DNA from: Candidatus Effluviviaceae Genus I sp.
GTDB taxonomy: Bacteria > Joyebacterota > Joyebacteria > Joyebacterales > Joyebacteraceae
NCBI GenBank assembly: GCA_016867725.1
Contig: VGIX01000053.1
Location: forward strand, 1-9,524
Length of the DNA stretch: 9,524 nucleotides
Direction: 5' to 3'
The notes under the pieces: generated by a model
The model's input: only the letters and a program-made list of their open reading frames with translations
Databases searched by the model: none
Told to the model about the DNA's origin: nothing
In this document: piece after piece, positions 1 to 6,650 of the stretch
Layout: the number at the start of each line of letters is the position of its first letter
How positions within the stretch are numbered: position 1 is the stretch's first letter
Translations under genes and position numbers: made by a program

Positions 1-1747
1 CGGACATGAGCGAGAGCACGGCCGGCCCGCCGGACTCGAACTTCTCGCCGCGCTTCTGCGGCGCGCCGAGCGCCTCGCGAAGGAGCTCGGCGAACCGCGA
101 CAGCGTCACGGGCCCCGCGACGGGCGCAAGCGCGCGGAGCGACGAGACGGTGTCGAGCACCTCGTCGAGCCCCTCGCGCGCGGCGAATCGGGTGAGCGTC
201 GCCTCGACGGCGTCGGCGTACGCGGAGATCTCCGCCGCCTGCGTTCGCCCGCGGCCGGGCGCGAGGCCGGCGAGCGGGGGGATGAGCTCGCGCAGAATCG
301 CGATGAGCGACGCGATGGGCCGGGCGAGGTGCCCGTGCTCGGTGCGGAACGACCCGTCGGCCGGCGCCGCCTCGATGCTCGCCGCGAGCGACTCGAGGGC
401 GCCGACCCACCCGCCGGCGCCCTTCACGATGCCCGCGAGCACGCTCGCCTTGTTCCAGTCGCTGACCGGTGGAGCGTCGTCGCGGTCCCGGCGGGCCGCG
501 TCCGGCGCGCCCTCGCGCGCGAGGTCGGCGACGCCCAGGAACTCCATGACCTCGATGCGCCCGAAGTCGCTCGCGACGGCGTCCACGAGCGCGAGCGCGG
601 CCCGTCCGGCGGGGGTGCGCGCGAGCGGGCAGGGTGTCTCCACGTAGGGGCGCGCGCCCGCCTGCGTGAGTTCCTCGGCGAAGAGGTCCGAGTAGTCGCC
701 CTGCGAGCGCAGGAGCACTCCCGCATCCTGGAACGAGAGCCCGCGCTCCTCGAGCACGCCGAGGAGCGTCCGCGCGTCCTCGCGGGCCTCGCGCGCCTCG
801 CCGGGCGCGGAGATCGGGAGAGTGGCTGCGGCGGCGCTTCGTCCGGGACGCGCGCCGCCCGGGTCGCCGGCGCCGGGGAGCGGCACGTCTCGCCCCTCGC
901 GCTCACCGACGTGCTCGCGCGGAAGGCCGAGCGACTCGAACCACTCGAGCGTGGGCCGGGCGTAGCGGAAGGCGGCGATGTCGGCCCAGGGGACGTAGAC
1001 GCGCGTCTCCGTGGCCGCGCAGCACGCCGCGACGAGTCGCTTCTGGAGCGCGTTCAGGTCGTAGAAGCCGTACAGGAAGAGAGGGGGCAGCGGCGCGGCG
1101 CGGCCGCCCGCGCCCTTCGAGGCGAGCGCATCCGCGGCGGCCGTCATCATGTCACGCTCGTCGGCCCAGCCTTCCTTCTCGAGCAGCGCCTCGTAGAGCC
1201 GCCACACCCGCACGACCTCGGCGAGCTTGCTGGGGCGGCGCGGGCGCGCGAGCCCGGCGCGGACCGCCGCGGACTCAAGCGCGTCGGGGGTGTAGCACGC
1301 CTCCTTGAGATCTCCGATGGTCGAAAGGAGCGCCCGCGCGAAGCCGGGCCGGTCGGCGATGGGTTCGAAGTAGCCGCCCGCCGCGCCGCCCCCGTCCAGC
1401 ACGCGCCGGAGCACGACCTCGTCGCCGCCGTCTGGGAGGAGCGCACGGCCGCCCGGCAGCGGCGTTGGAGCGTGTCGCGCCGCGAGGTCTTTGAGCGTCA
1501 TGAAGCGGACGTTGGCGTGGCCGGCGGTCGGGGCGGTCGAGCCCGCCTCGTCGCGCGCGGCAGGGGCCGCGGCCGCGATCCGCTCCGCGAGGCGCCGCGA
1601 CAGCCGGAGCCCGAGCAGGTTGGTCGGGACGACGACAAGCGCGGGCGCGCCCGGCTCGCGCCGGGCGTGCTCCGCGAGGCCAGAGAGCAGGGCATCTTCG
1701 AGCGCGGGATGGAACGCGCCCGTCAGGAGCGCGTCTCTTTCAGTCAT
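1..1747 (-). CDS. AddB/RecC-like PD-(D/E)XK nuclease family protein, C-terminus cut by window edge
   Basis: This frame stays open for 582 codons from the ATG at 1747 to the window edge. I translated it by hand. The product resembles the inactivated UvrD-type helicase half of AddB/RexB or RecC-like subunits, which act in double-strand break repair. Visible marks are a beta strand and helix near residues 36-56 (ALVVVPTN, then LSRRLAERI) where such proteins often carry a Walker A, then NVRFMTLKDLA (79-89), LFLYGFYDLNALQKRL (223-238), VYVPW (250-254), AGVLLRS (342-348) and LARTPAGRAAL (375-385). These match the order seen in the family. No GxxxxGK[ST] is present, so the N-terminal site probably does not bind ATP. 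The PD-(D/E)XK nuclease domain, if there is one, would lie in the missing C-terminus. The start overlaps the rubrerythrin stop (ATGA), which suggests translational coupling. An AddA/UvrD-like partner may follow outside the window. The family call is firm; the exact subtype is open. Confidence 0.75.
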   Translation of the reverse strand, partial: MTERDALLTGAFHPALEDALLSGLAEHARREPGAPALVVVPTNLLGLRLSRRLAERIAAAAPAARDEAGSTAPTAGHANVRFMTLKDLAARHAPTPLPGGRALLPDGGDEVVLRRVLDGGGAAGGYFEPIADRPGFARALLSTIGDLKEACYTPDALESAAVRAGLARPRRPSKLAEVVRVWRLYEALLEKEGWADERDMMTAAADALASKGAGGRAAPLPPLFLYGFYDLNALQKRLVAACCAATETRVYVPWADIAAFRYARPTLEWFESLGLPREHVGEREGRDVPLPGAGDPGGARPGRSAAAATLPISAPGEAREAREDARTLLGVLEERGLSFQDAGVLLRSQGDYSDLFAEELTQAGARPYVETPCPLARTPAGRAALALVDAVASDFGRIEVMEFLGVADLAREGAPDAARRDRDDAPPVSDWNKASVLAGIVKGAGGWVGALESLAASIEAAPADGSFRTEHGHLARPIASLIAILRELIPPLAGLAPGRGRTQAAEISAYADAVEATLTRFAAREGLDEVLDTVSSLRALAPVAGPVTLSRFAELLREALGAPQKRGEKFESGGPAVLSLMS

Positions 1748-2268
1748 CCGCCGTCGAGCATGACGTAGTCTTTGTCGATGAACCACTGGTCGGGCTTCGT
1801 GAGGTACATCAGCATGTCCTCGAGGAGCGTGAGGTGGTCCTGCTCCTCGCGGTAGAGGACGTTGAACAGGCGCCTCGCCTCATCGCTCTCGCACTCCCGG
1901 GCGTACTCGAAGTAGAGGGCCGAGACCCGCTTCTCGAGCTCGATGGCCTTCTCGTACGACTTCGCCGCGTCGAGGTCTCCCGATGGCTTCTCGGCCATCG
2001 CGCACTCGTAGATGGTCTTGATGCCCTTCGCGAGCGCTCCCTTGGTGGGGGAGTCGACGGCGACGGGGCCGCCCTTCCCGATGAGCGACTGCCCGAGCGC
2101 CTCGATGAGCCCGACGTGTCGCTCCTCTTCCTTCGCGAGGACCTCGAAGGCGGCTCTGGCGAGCTTGTGGCTCGTGCGCGCGGACGCCTGCGCGTAGAAC
2201 GCCCCGCCGTCCTTCTCGGTCTTGAGCGCGAGACCCACGCGCTCCCGGTCGGTCATCCCACCGGCCAT
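1744..2268 (-). CDS. Rubrerythrin-like ferritin-fold diiron protein
   Basis: A 174-residue four-helix-bundle protein with two complete halves of a carboxylate-bridged diiron site. The first half has E18 with Y25 seven residues on and an ExxH at E48-H51. The second has E112 with Y119 and an ExxH at E142-H145. This is the rubrerythrin/ferritin-like pattern. There is no CxxC, so the C-terminal rubredoxin domain of classical rubrerythrin is missing. Family members remove peroxide or handle iron in the cytoplasm of anaerobes. I chose the ATG at 2268 because AAGGAGG lies four bases upstream. An in-frame TTG at 2325 would add 19 residues rich in Pro, Gly and Ala but has no good ribosome site. The next ATG, four codons inside, is also possible. 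The gene overlaps the downstream nuclease gene by four bases and diverges from a ferredoxin gene, a possible electron donor (inference). Confidence 0.85.
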   Translation of the reverse strand: MAGGMTDRERVGLALKTEKDGGAFYAQASARTSHKLARAAFEVLAKEEERHVGLIEALGQSLIGKGGPVAVDSPTKGALAKGIKTIYECAMAEKPSGDLDAAKSYEKAIELEKRVSALYFEYARECESDEARRLFNVLYREEQDHLTLLEDMLMYLTKPDQWFIDKDYVMLDGG

Positions 2269-2272
2269 CGGA

Positions 2273-2279
2273 CCTCCTT
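2273..2279 (-). promoter_or_regulatory. Shine-Dalgarno site fixing the rubrerythrin start
   Basis: On the minus strand the sequence reads AAGGAGG, then TCCG, then ATG. This strong match to the 16S anti-Shine-Dalgarno favours the ATG at 2268 over the upstream TTG at 2325. Confidence 0.75.
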
Positions 2280-2364
2280 CGGCTGGCCGCGCCGCCCCTT
2301 CCGGCGGCCGGCTCTCGTTCGGCAATCCCTGATTCGCGCCATCAAAGCAGCGGACGGCCGGGCC

Positions 2365-2393
2365 ATCATAGACGACCCGGCGGGCGAGTTCAA
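2365..2393 (-). promoter_or_regulatory. Candidate sigma-70 promoter for rubrerythrin and nuclease genes
   Basis: On the minus strand a -35 box TTGAAC (2393-2388) and a -10 box TATGAT (2370-2365) are 17 bases apart. They match the consensus at 4/6 and 5/6 positions. AT-rich hexamers at the right spacing are rare in this GC-rich DNA. Transcription would start near 2358 and leave a leader of about 90 bases before the ATG at 2268. Confidence 0.55.
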
Positions 2394-2433
2394 GGCCTTA
2401 GGCGCCCCGACGCGCTGCAGCCTCACGAAACGC

Positions 2434-2462
2434 TTGCCAAGCGGACGGGCCGGAGATAGATT
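2434..2462 (+). promoter_or_regulatory. Candidate sigma-70 promoter for ferredoxin
   Basis: A -35 box TTGCCA (2434-2439) and a -10 box TAGATT (2457-2462) are 17 bases apart, with 5/6 and 4/6 consensus matches. The start would fall near 2469, about 34 bases before the ferredoxin ATG. About 40 bases separate this -35 box from the one of the divergent rubrerythrin promoter. That gap includes the 8-base palindrome AAGGCCTT at 2392-2399. Confidence 0.5.
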
Positions 2463-2502
2463 CCGGCCCCGGAGCAGGCGACCGGACACCAGGAGGTCTC
2501 GC

Positions 2503-2691
2503 ATGAGGGCATGGGTCGACGAGGACACCTGTACGGGGTGCGGGCTGTGCGCTGAGATCTGTCCCGGCGTGTTCGAGATGGACGGCGAGGTGGCGCGCGC
2601 CAAGCCCGGCGACATCGCGGAGGACGACGAGGAGTCGGCGGAGGAGGCGGCGGACAGCTGCCCCGTCGAAGCGATCAACATCGAGGACTGA
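2503..2691 (+). CDS. Single-cluster [4Fe-4S] ferredoxin, 62 residues
   Basis: A small acidic ferredoxin of the Thermotoga/Desulfovibrio type, a cytoplasmic one-electron carrier. The cluster ligands are C10, C13 and C16 in CTGCGLC, plus C53 in the SCP motif near the C-terminus. A fifth cysteine, C20 (ICPG), sits where the Thermotoga maritima protein has a disulfide cysteine, but I see no partner between C20 and C53. The 37-48 stretch is very rich in Asp and Glu. The ATG at 2503 is chosen because AGGAGG (2491-2496) lies six bases upstream and the product then has the usual family length. The open frame runs further upstream without a ribosome site or ferredoxin-like sequence. IorAB, encoded about 1 kb away, uses ferredoxin as electron acceptor, so this protein may serve it. 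It could equally donate to the divergent rubrerythrin-like protein. Both links are inference. Confidence 0.92.
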   Translation: MRAWVDEDTCTGCGLCAEICPGVFEMDGEVARAKPGDIAEDDEESAEEAADSCPVEAINIED

Positions 2692-2696
2692 GGCGT

Positions 2697-3449
2697 TCAG
2701 TCACGCGCATGGGGGCCGCGGCCGCTTCGGCCGGGGCCCTTCTCTTTCCCCGGGCGCCTCGGCGCCTTCGGGCTCTTCACCCTCCACGCGATCGCGCCCG
2801 CCGTCGCGCGCGCCGGGCAGAGCGCGGCCACCGCGCACCGGTCGCACGCCGGCTTCCTCGCCGCGCACGTCGCGCGACCGTGCCACGTCATGAGCAGCGA
2901 GAAGGCGGTCCACCCGCCTCTCGGCAGGAGCGCCGCGACGTCCCGCTCGATCCTCTCCGGATCGAACTCCTTGGTGAGGCGCATCCTCCGGGCCAGCCTG
3001 ATGAAGTGCGTGTCCACGACGATCGCGGGCTTGCCGAACGCGTAGCCGAGGACGACGCCCGCGGTCTTCCTGCCGACGCCGCGGAGCGCCGTGAGTTCCT
3101 CCATCGTCGAAGGCACCTCGCCGCCGTGGTTCGCGACGATGTCCTGCGCGCTCTCCTTGAGGGCGCGCGCCTTGTTCCGGTAGAACCCGGTCGGCCGGAC
3201 GATGCGCTCGAGGTCGGGCGCTCGCGCGGCGGCCAGCGCCTCAATGGACGGGTACTTCGCAAAGAGCCCCGGCGTGATCTCGTTGACCTTCCTGTCGGTG
3301 CACTGCGCCGCGAGGACGGTGCCGACGAGGAGCTCGATCGGGGAACGGTAGTTGAGCGGAACGCGCGCGTCCGGGTAGGCCTTCCTGAGCGCCGCGAGGA
3401 TGCGCCGCGCGCGCCCCGCCTCCGGCGCCGATGCCGCCGCCGGGCTCAT
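2697..3449 (-). CDS. nth: Endonuclease III, DNA glycosylase/AP lyase
   Basis: A bifunctional base-excision repair enzyme that removes oxidised pyrimidines and cleaves the abasic site. The 250-residue protein has the helix-hairpin-helix GVGRKTA with the catalytic Lys at K128, the catalytic Asp D146 in VDTHFIRL, and the [4Fe-4S] ligands C195, C202, C205 and C211 in the exact C-x6-C-x2-C-x5-C spacing. These positions are eight higher than in the 211-residue E. coli enzyme. After C211 comes an extra tail of about 38 residues rich in Lys, Arg, Gly and Pro. Part of it is encoded by a hairpin that looks like the ferredoxin terminator. The start at 3449 overlaps the iorB stop by four bases (ATGA). 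A longer upstream open frame reads through iorB and is not needed. It is probably the last gene of the glnA-iorAB operon. Confidence 0.95.
   Translation of the reverse strand: MSPAAASAPEAGRARRILAALRKAYPDARVPLNYRSPIELLVGTVLAAQCTDRKVNEITPGLFAKYPSIEALAAARAPDLERIVRPTGFYRNKARALKESAQDIVANHGGEVPSTMEELTALRGVGRKTAGVVLGYAFGKPAIVVDTHFIRLARRMRLTKEFDPERIERDVAALLPRGGWTAFSLLMTWHGRATCAARKPACDRCAVAALCPARATAGAIAWRVKSPKAPRRPGKEKGPGRSGRGPHARD
2713..2747 (+). terminator. Candidate intrinsic terminator of ferredoxin, inside the 3' end of nth
   Basis: The arms 2713-2724 and 2728-2739 pair over 12 positions with a single G-G mismatch and a CTT loop. A pyrimidine tract with seven T in 2740-2747 plus neighbours (TTCTCTTT) follows on the plus strand. 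The hairpin starts 21 bases past the ferredoxin stop. The T tract is broken by two C, so it is weaker than a textbook terminator. The same DNA encodes the Gly/Arg/Pro-rich tail of Nth on the other strand. Confidence 0.6.
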
Positions 3450-4024
3450 CGGCCGGCCGCGGCCTTCCTGCCCAGCGCGAAGCCGGCGAGGTTCATCTCG
3501 ACCGTCTTCCTCGGGACGCTCGCCTGGATGGCGCGCTTCCACTCGTCGTCCGAGAAGTCGAGGAACGCCGCGAACGCCCCGAGCATGACCGTGTTGACGG
3601 CGCGGACGTTCCCGGCCTCCTTCGCGAGCGCGAGCGCGTCCACGAACACGGCGTCGGGCGCGCGCCCGCGGATCTTCGCGTCCAGGCCCTTCGGGTACTC
3701 GTCGAGTCCGCTCGGGATGATCTCCTGCGCGTTGACGACGACGCGGCCGCGGGGCTTCAGAACGTGGATCCAGCGGAGCGCTTCCATCTTCTCGAACGCG
3801 ACGAGGACGTCGGCCTCCCCCTCGGCGATGACGGGGGAGTGGACCCTCGCGCCGAACCGCACGTGGCTCACCACCGAGCCGCCGCGCTGCGCCATCCCAT
3901 GGACCTCGCTCTTCTTGACGTCGAGGCCGCGAGCGAGGGCGGCCGCGGACAGGATCTCGCTCGCGAGGAGGATGCCCTGCCCTCCGACGCCGGCGATGAA
4001 GACGTTGGTCACTCTGTCGGCCAT
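3446..4024 (-). CDS. iorB: Indolepyruvate:ferredoxin oxidoreductase, beta subunit
   Basis: A 192-residue protein matching the gamma-type domain of 2-oxoacid:ferredoxin oxidoreductases. With IorA it catalyses CoA-dependent oxidative decarboxylation of aryl-pyruvates to aryl-acetyl-CoA. The N-terminus has the typical strand and glycine loop FIAGVGGQGIL (9-19), followed by EVHGMAQRGG (40-49), the family signature. DVLVAFEKMEALRW also fits. The ATG at 4024 is preferred because GAGGAG lies six bases upstream. A GTG at 4042 in the same frame would add six residues and overlap the iorA stop; the ribosome site would then lie inside the gene. It sits 14 bases after iorA and overlaps nth by four bases, which indicates cotranscription. 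Length is normal for the family. Confidence 0.93.
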   Translation of the reverse strand: MADRVTNVFIAGVGGQGILLASEILSAAALARGLDVKKSEVHGMAQRGGSVVSHVRFGARVHSPVIAEGEADVLVAFEKMEALRWIHVLKPRGRVVVNAQEIIPSGLDEYPKGLDAKIRGRAPDAVFVDALALAKEAGNVRAVNTVMLGAFAAFLDFSDDEWKRAIQASVPRKTVEMNLAGFALGRKAAAGR

Positions 4025-4038
4025 CGCGTTCTCCTCGC

Positions 4039-5790
4039 TCACGACCTCGCCGCGTCCGGCGGGGCGATGCACTTCTTCGGGCACACCTGCGCGCACACCG
4101 AGCACAGCGAGCCGACGCAGAAGATGGGGTTGATCGTCGTCTTCCCGTCCTCGCCCTTCGAGAGCGCGGGGCAGCCCAGCCTGCGGCACAGGCCGCACGC
4201 CACGCACTCGTCGTGGTCGACGACGAGCGCCGGGCCCCAGCGTTCGCGCTCGAGGAGGACGCACGTGCCCTCCACGACGAGGAACGAGGGCTCGGGGCTG
4301 TCGACCGCCTCGCGGACGGCCTGCCGCACGGCGGCCACGTCGTAGGCGTTCACGCGCCGCGCGTGCCTGACGCCCATGCTCTTCGCGAGCGCGATGAGGT
4401 CGAGCTTCACCGTCGGCTCGCCCATGAGCGTCGTGCCGGTGCCGGGGTGGTCCTGGTGGCCGGTCATCGCCGTCGTCGAGTTGTCGAGGACGATCACGGT
4501 CGTCGCGCCGCGGTTGTACGCGACGTCGGCGAGCCCGGTCATGCCCGAGTGGACGAAGGTCGAGTCGCCGAGCACCGCGACCATCTTCTTCGCGAAGTCC
4601 CGCCCGATCGCCTTCTCGAGGCCGAGCGCGTTGCCGATCGAGGCGCCCATGCACAGGCAGGTGTCGAGCCCCTCCAGCGGCGGCATCACGCCGAGCGTGT
4701 AGCAGCCGATGTCCGAGGTCGCGCCGATGCGCAGGCGGTTGAGCGTGAAGAACGTCGTGCGGTGCGGGCAGCCCGGGCAGAGCACGGGCGGCCGCGGCGG
4801 CACGGCCTCGGGCGTGACCTTCGCGCCGGCGCCGACGAGCGCGCTCCTCACGATGCCCTGGTTGAGCTCGCCGCAGAGTGGCACCTTCTCCTTGCCCACG
4901 ACGTTCGTGATGCCCGCCACGCGCATCGCGTCCTCGATGAACGGCTCGTTCTCCTCGACGACGAAGACGCGGTCGAACCGCGCGGCGAAGCGCCTCACGA
5001 GCTCGATGGGGAAGGGGTAGCTCATCCCCAGCTTGAGGAACGTGGCGTCGGGGAACGCGTCGCGGGCGTACTGGTACGCGATGCCGCTCGAGATGACGCC
5101 GACCTTCGCCTCGCCCTCCTCGACGCGGTTCAAGGGCGTCGTCTCGGCATACTCCGCGAGGCGGCAGAGGCGCTCCTCGACCTTCACGTGGAGCCTGCGC
5201 GCGTGCGCCGGGATGACGACCCTCCGCGAGGTGTCCTTCGCGTACTCCTTCCGCGGGACCTCGACGCGCTCGCCGAGCGTGACCGGGGTCTTGGCGTGCG
5301 AGAGGCGCGTGGACATGCGGAAGAGCACCGGCGTGCCGAACCGCTCCGAGATCTCGAACGCGGTCCCGAGGTGGTCCTTCACCTCCTGGGAGTCGGATGG
5401 CTCGACGAGCGGGATCTTCGCGAACTTCGCGTAGTAGCGGTTGTCCTGCTCGTTCTGCGAGGAGTGCATGCCTGGATCGTCGGCCGAGACGATGACGAAC
5501 CCGCCGTCGCCTCCGACGAGCGTCGAGGTCATGAGCGGGTCGGCCGCGACGTTGAGGCCCACGTGCTTCATCGCGGTGATCGTGCGGACGCCGCCGAACG
5601 AGGCGCCGATGGCGACCTCGAAGGCCACCTTCTCGTTGGGCGACCACTCGCAGTAGATGTCGTCCTTGTACCTGACGACGTTCTCGAGGATCTCCGTGCT
5701 CGGCGTGCCCGGGTACGCCGTCGCGACCTTCACGCCGTGCTCGTAGCAGCCCCTCGCGACGGCCTCGTTCCCGGAGAGAAGAACCCGCAT
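4039..5790 (-). CDS. iorA: Indolepyruvate:ferredoxin oxidoreductase, alpha subunit
   Basis: The 583-residue catalytic subunit converts indole-, phenyl- and 4-hydroxyphenyl-pyruvate with CoA to the aryl-acetyl-CoA, CO2 and reduced ferredoxin. Order of domains: a pyrimidine-binding domain with TAYPGTPSTEI (24-34) and AMKHVGLNVAADPL (73-86); a middle transketolase-C-like domain (about 225-320); LCPGCPHR (337-344); the TPP domain with MGASIGNALG (381-390), GDSTFVHSG (408-416) and LDNSTTAMTG (435-444); and a C-terminal ferredoxin-like domain. The last has cysteines C529, C532, C535 and C540 (C-x2-C-x2-C-x4-CP, the IorA pattern), then C558, C563, C566 and C570, enough for two clusters. The ATG at 5790 follows AGGAGG. 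It lies 22 bases after the SDR gene and 14 before iorB. All expected motifs are intact. Confidence 0.96.
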   Translation of the reverse strand: MRVLLSGNEAVARGCYEHGVKVATAYPGTPSTEILENVVRYKDDIYCEWSPNEKVAFEVAIGASFGGVRTITAMKHVGLNVAADPLMTSTLVGGDGGFVIVSADDPGMHSSQNEQDNRYYAKFAKIPLVEPSDSQEVKDHLGTAFEISERFGTPVLFRMSTRLSHAKTPVTLGERVEVPRKEYAKDTSRRVVIPAHARRLHVKVEERLCRLAEYAETTPLNRVEEGEAKVGVISSGIAYQYARDAFPDATFLKLGMSYPFPIELVRRFAARFDRVFVVEENEPFIEDAMRVAGITNVVGKEKVPLCGELNQGIVRSALVGAGAKVTPEAVPPRPPVLCPGCPHRTTFFTLNRLRIGATSDIGCYTLGVMPPLEGLDTCLCMGASIGNALGLEKAIGRDFAKKMVAVLGDSTFVHSGMTGLADVAYNRGATTVIVLDNSTTAMTGHQDHPGTGTTLMGEPTVKLDLIALAKSMGVRHARRVNAYDVAAVRQAVREAVDSPEPSFLVVEGTCVLLERERWGPALVVDHDECVACGLCRRLGCPALSKGEDGKTTINPIFCVGSLCSVCAQVCPKKCIAPPDAARS

Positions 5791-5812
5791 CGCTCCTCCT
5801 CGCGCCTTCCCG

Positions 5813-6604
5813 CTACAGGAGTCCCTTCACCGCGCCGCCGTCCACCTGCACCGTCACGCCCGTCACGTACGCCGCCGCGTCCGAGGCGAGGAACGCGACC
5901 ATCCTCGCGATGTCCGCGGGGTCGGCGAACCGCCCGAGCGGCACCGACTCCTGGAACGACCGCGCGATCTCCTCGTACGGCTTTCCCTCGCGCTTCGCGC
6001 GGGCCGACATGAGCTCCTTCATGCGGTCCGTCGCCGTGTAGCCCGGGCAGACCACGTTGACGCGGATGCGGTCGGGGCCGAGCTCGGTGGCGAGCGTCTT
6101 CGAGAGCCCCGCGACCGCCGCGCGCACCGCGTTCGAGAGCACGAGCCCGCGGATGGGCTCCTTCACGGAGATGGACGCGAGGTTCACGATGCTCCCGCCG
6201 CCGGCACGCCGCATGACCGGGACGACCGCGCGGTTCAGGCGCACGACGCTCATGAGGTTGAGCGCGACGGCCTTCTCCCACGCCGCGTCGTCGAAGTCCT
6301 CGAACCGGCCGGACGGCGGCCCGCCCGCGTTCGTGACGAGCGCGTGCACCGCGCCGAACTCGCGGACGGCGGCGGCCACGACCGCCTCGACGCCCGCCGG
6401 GTCGCTGAGGTCGGCCTGCACGGCCACCGCGCGCCCGCCGCCCGCCTTCGCGACCTCCTCGCGCGCCGCCTCGAGGGCCTCGCGGCCCCGCGCGCACAGA
6501 AGCACATCGGCGCCCTCGCGCGCGAGCTCCAGCGCGCACGCCTTCCCGATGCCTTGCGAGGAGGCCGTCACGACTGCTTTCCTGCCCTTCAGGCCGAGGT
6601 CCAC
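5813..6604 (-). CDS. SDR-family oxidoreductase with non-canonical active site
   Basis: A 263-residue short-chain dehydrogenase/reductase fold. The cofactor loop TASSQGIG (13-20), the NAGG motif (92-95), the strand-4 Asn (NLMSV) and the PGYTATD segment (187-193) are all typical of FabG-like proteins. The active site is not. Aligned to E. coli FabG, the catalytic Ser is kept (S144), but the Tyr 13 residues on is Ser (S157) and the Lys four further is Arg (R161), so YxxxK reads SNAVR. From memory, a distinct clade of SDR proteins annotated as 3-oxoacyl-ACP reductase-like shares the LSNxxR form, so this looks like a clade trait and not decay. Substrate and activity are unknown. The start is GTG at 6604 with a good ribosome site. 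It lies between glnA (46 bases) and iorA (22 bases), so a link to 2-oxoacid or amino-acid metabolism is only inferred. Confidence 0.9.
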   Translation of the reverse strand: MDLGLKGRKAVVTASSQGIGKACALELAREGADVLLCARGREALEAAREEVAKAGGGRAVAVQADLSDPAGVEAVVAAAVREFGAVHALVTNAGGPPSGRFEDFDDAAWEKAVALNLMSVVRLNRAVVPVMRRAGGGSIVNLASISVKEPIRGLVLSNAVRAAVAGLSKTLATELGPDRIRVNVVCPGYTATDRMKELMSARAKREGKPYEEIARSFQESVPLGRFADPADIARMVAFLASDAAAYVTGVTVQVDGGAVKGLL

Positions 6605-6610
6605 GTGTTC

Positions 6611-6617
6611 CCTCCTC
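6611..6617 (-). promoter_or_regulatory. Shine-Dalgarno site supporting the SDR GTG start
   Basis: On the minus strand GAGGAGG is followed by six bases and GTG at 6604. No competing ATG lies nearby in frame, so this site supports the GTG start. Confidence 0.7.
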
Positions 6618-6650
6618 GCGCCCGCCTCTGGGGGCGCGCCGGTCGTCGCC

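Noticed and set aside
329-1768. A 479-codon open frame on the plus strand
   Set aside because: It is antisense to the AddB/RecC-like gene, has an Arg/Ala/Gly-rich composition with no recognisable domain, and is expected from the strong G/C bias at third codon positions.
2591-2602. Perfect 12-base palindrome TGGCGCGCGCCA
   Set aside because: It lies inside the ferredoxin coding sequence and consists of alternating G and C, which is likely to occur by chance here; no second copy was noticed.
1834-2691. A 285-codon plus-strand frame that ends as the ferredoxin
   Set aside because: The first 220 or so codons are antisense to the rubrerythrin-like gene and the divergent promoter region. The real start is the ATG at 2503 after AGGAGG.
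3446-5647. A 733-codon minus-strand frame that ends as IorB
   Set aside because: Only the last 192 codons match IorB. The upstream part is iorA read in another frame, so this is not a fusion protein.
4213-6012. A 599-codon open frame on the plus strand across iorA
   Set aside because: The product is almost only Arg, Asp, Glu, Val, His and Leu in low-complexity order. IorA on the other strand is fully conserved, so this is a shadow frame.
6605-6650. Possible attenuator hairpin between glnA and the SDR gene
   Set aside because: Only short GC pairings with a two-base bulge are found and there is no T tract. In DNA of this composition such pairings are expected by chance.
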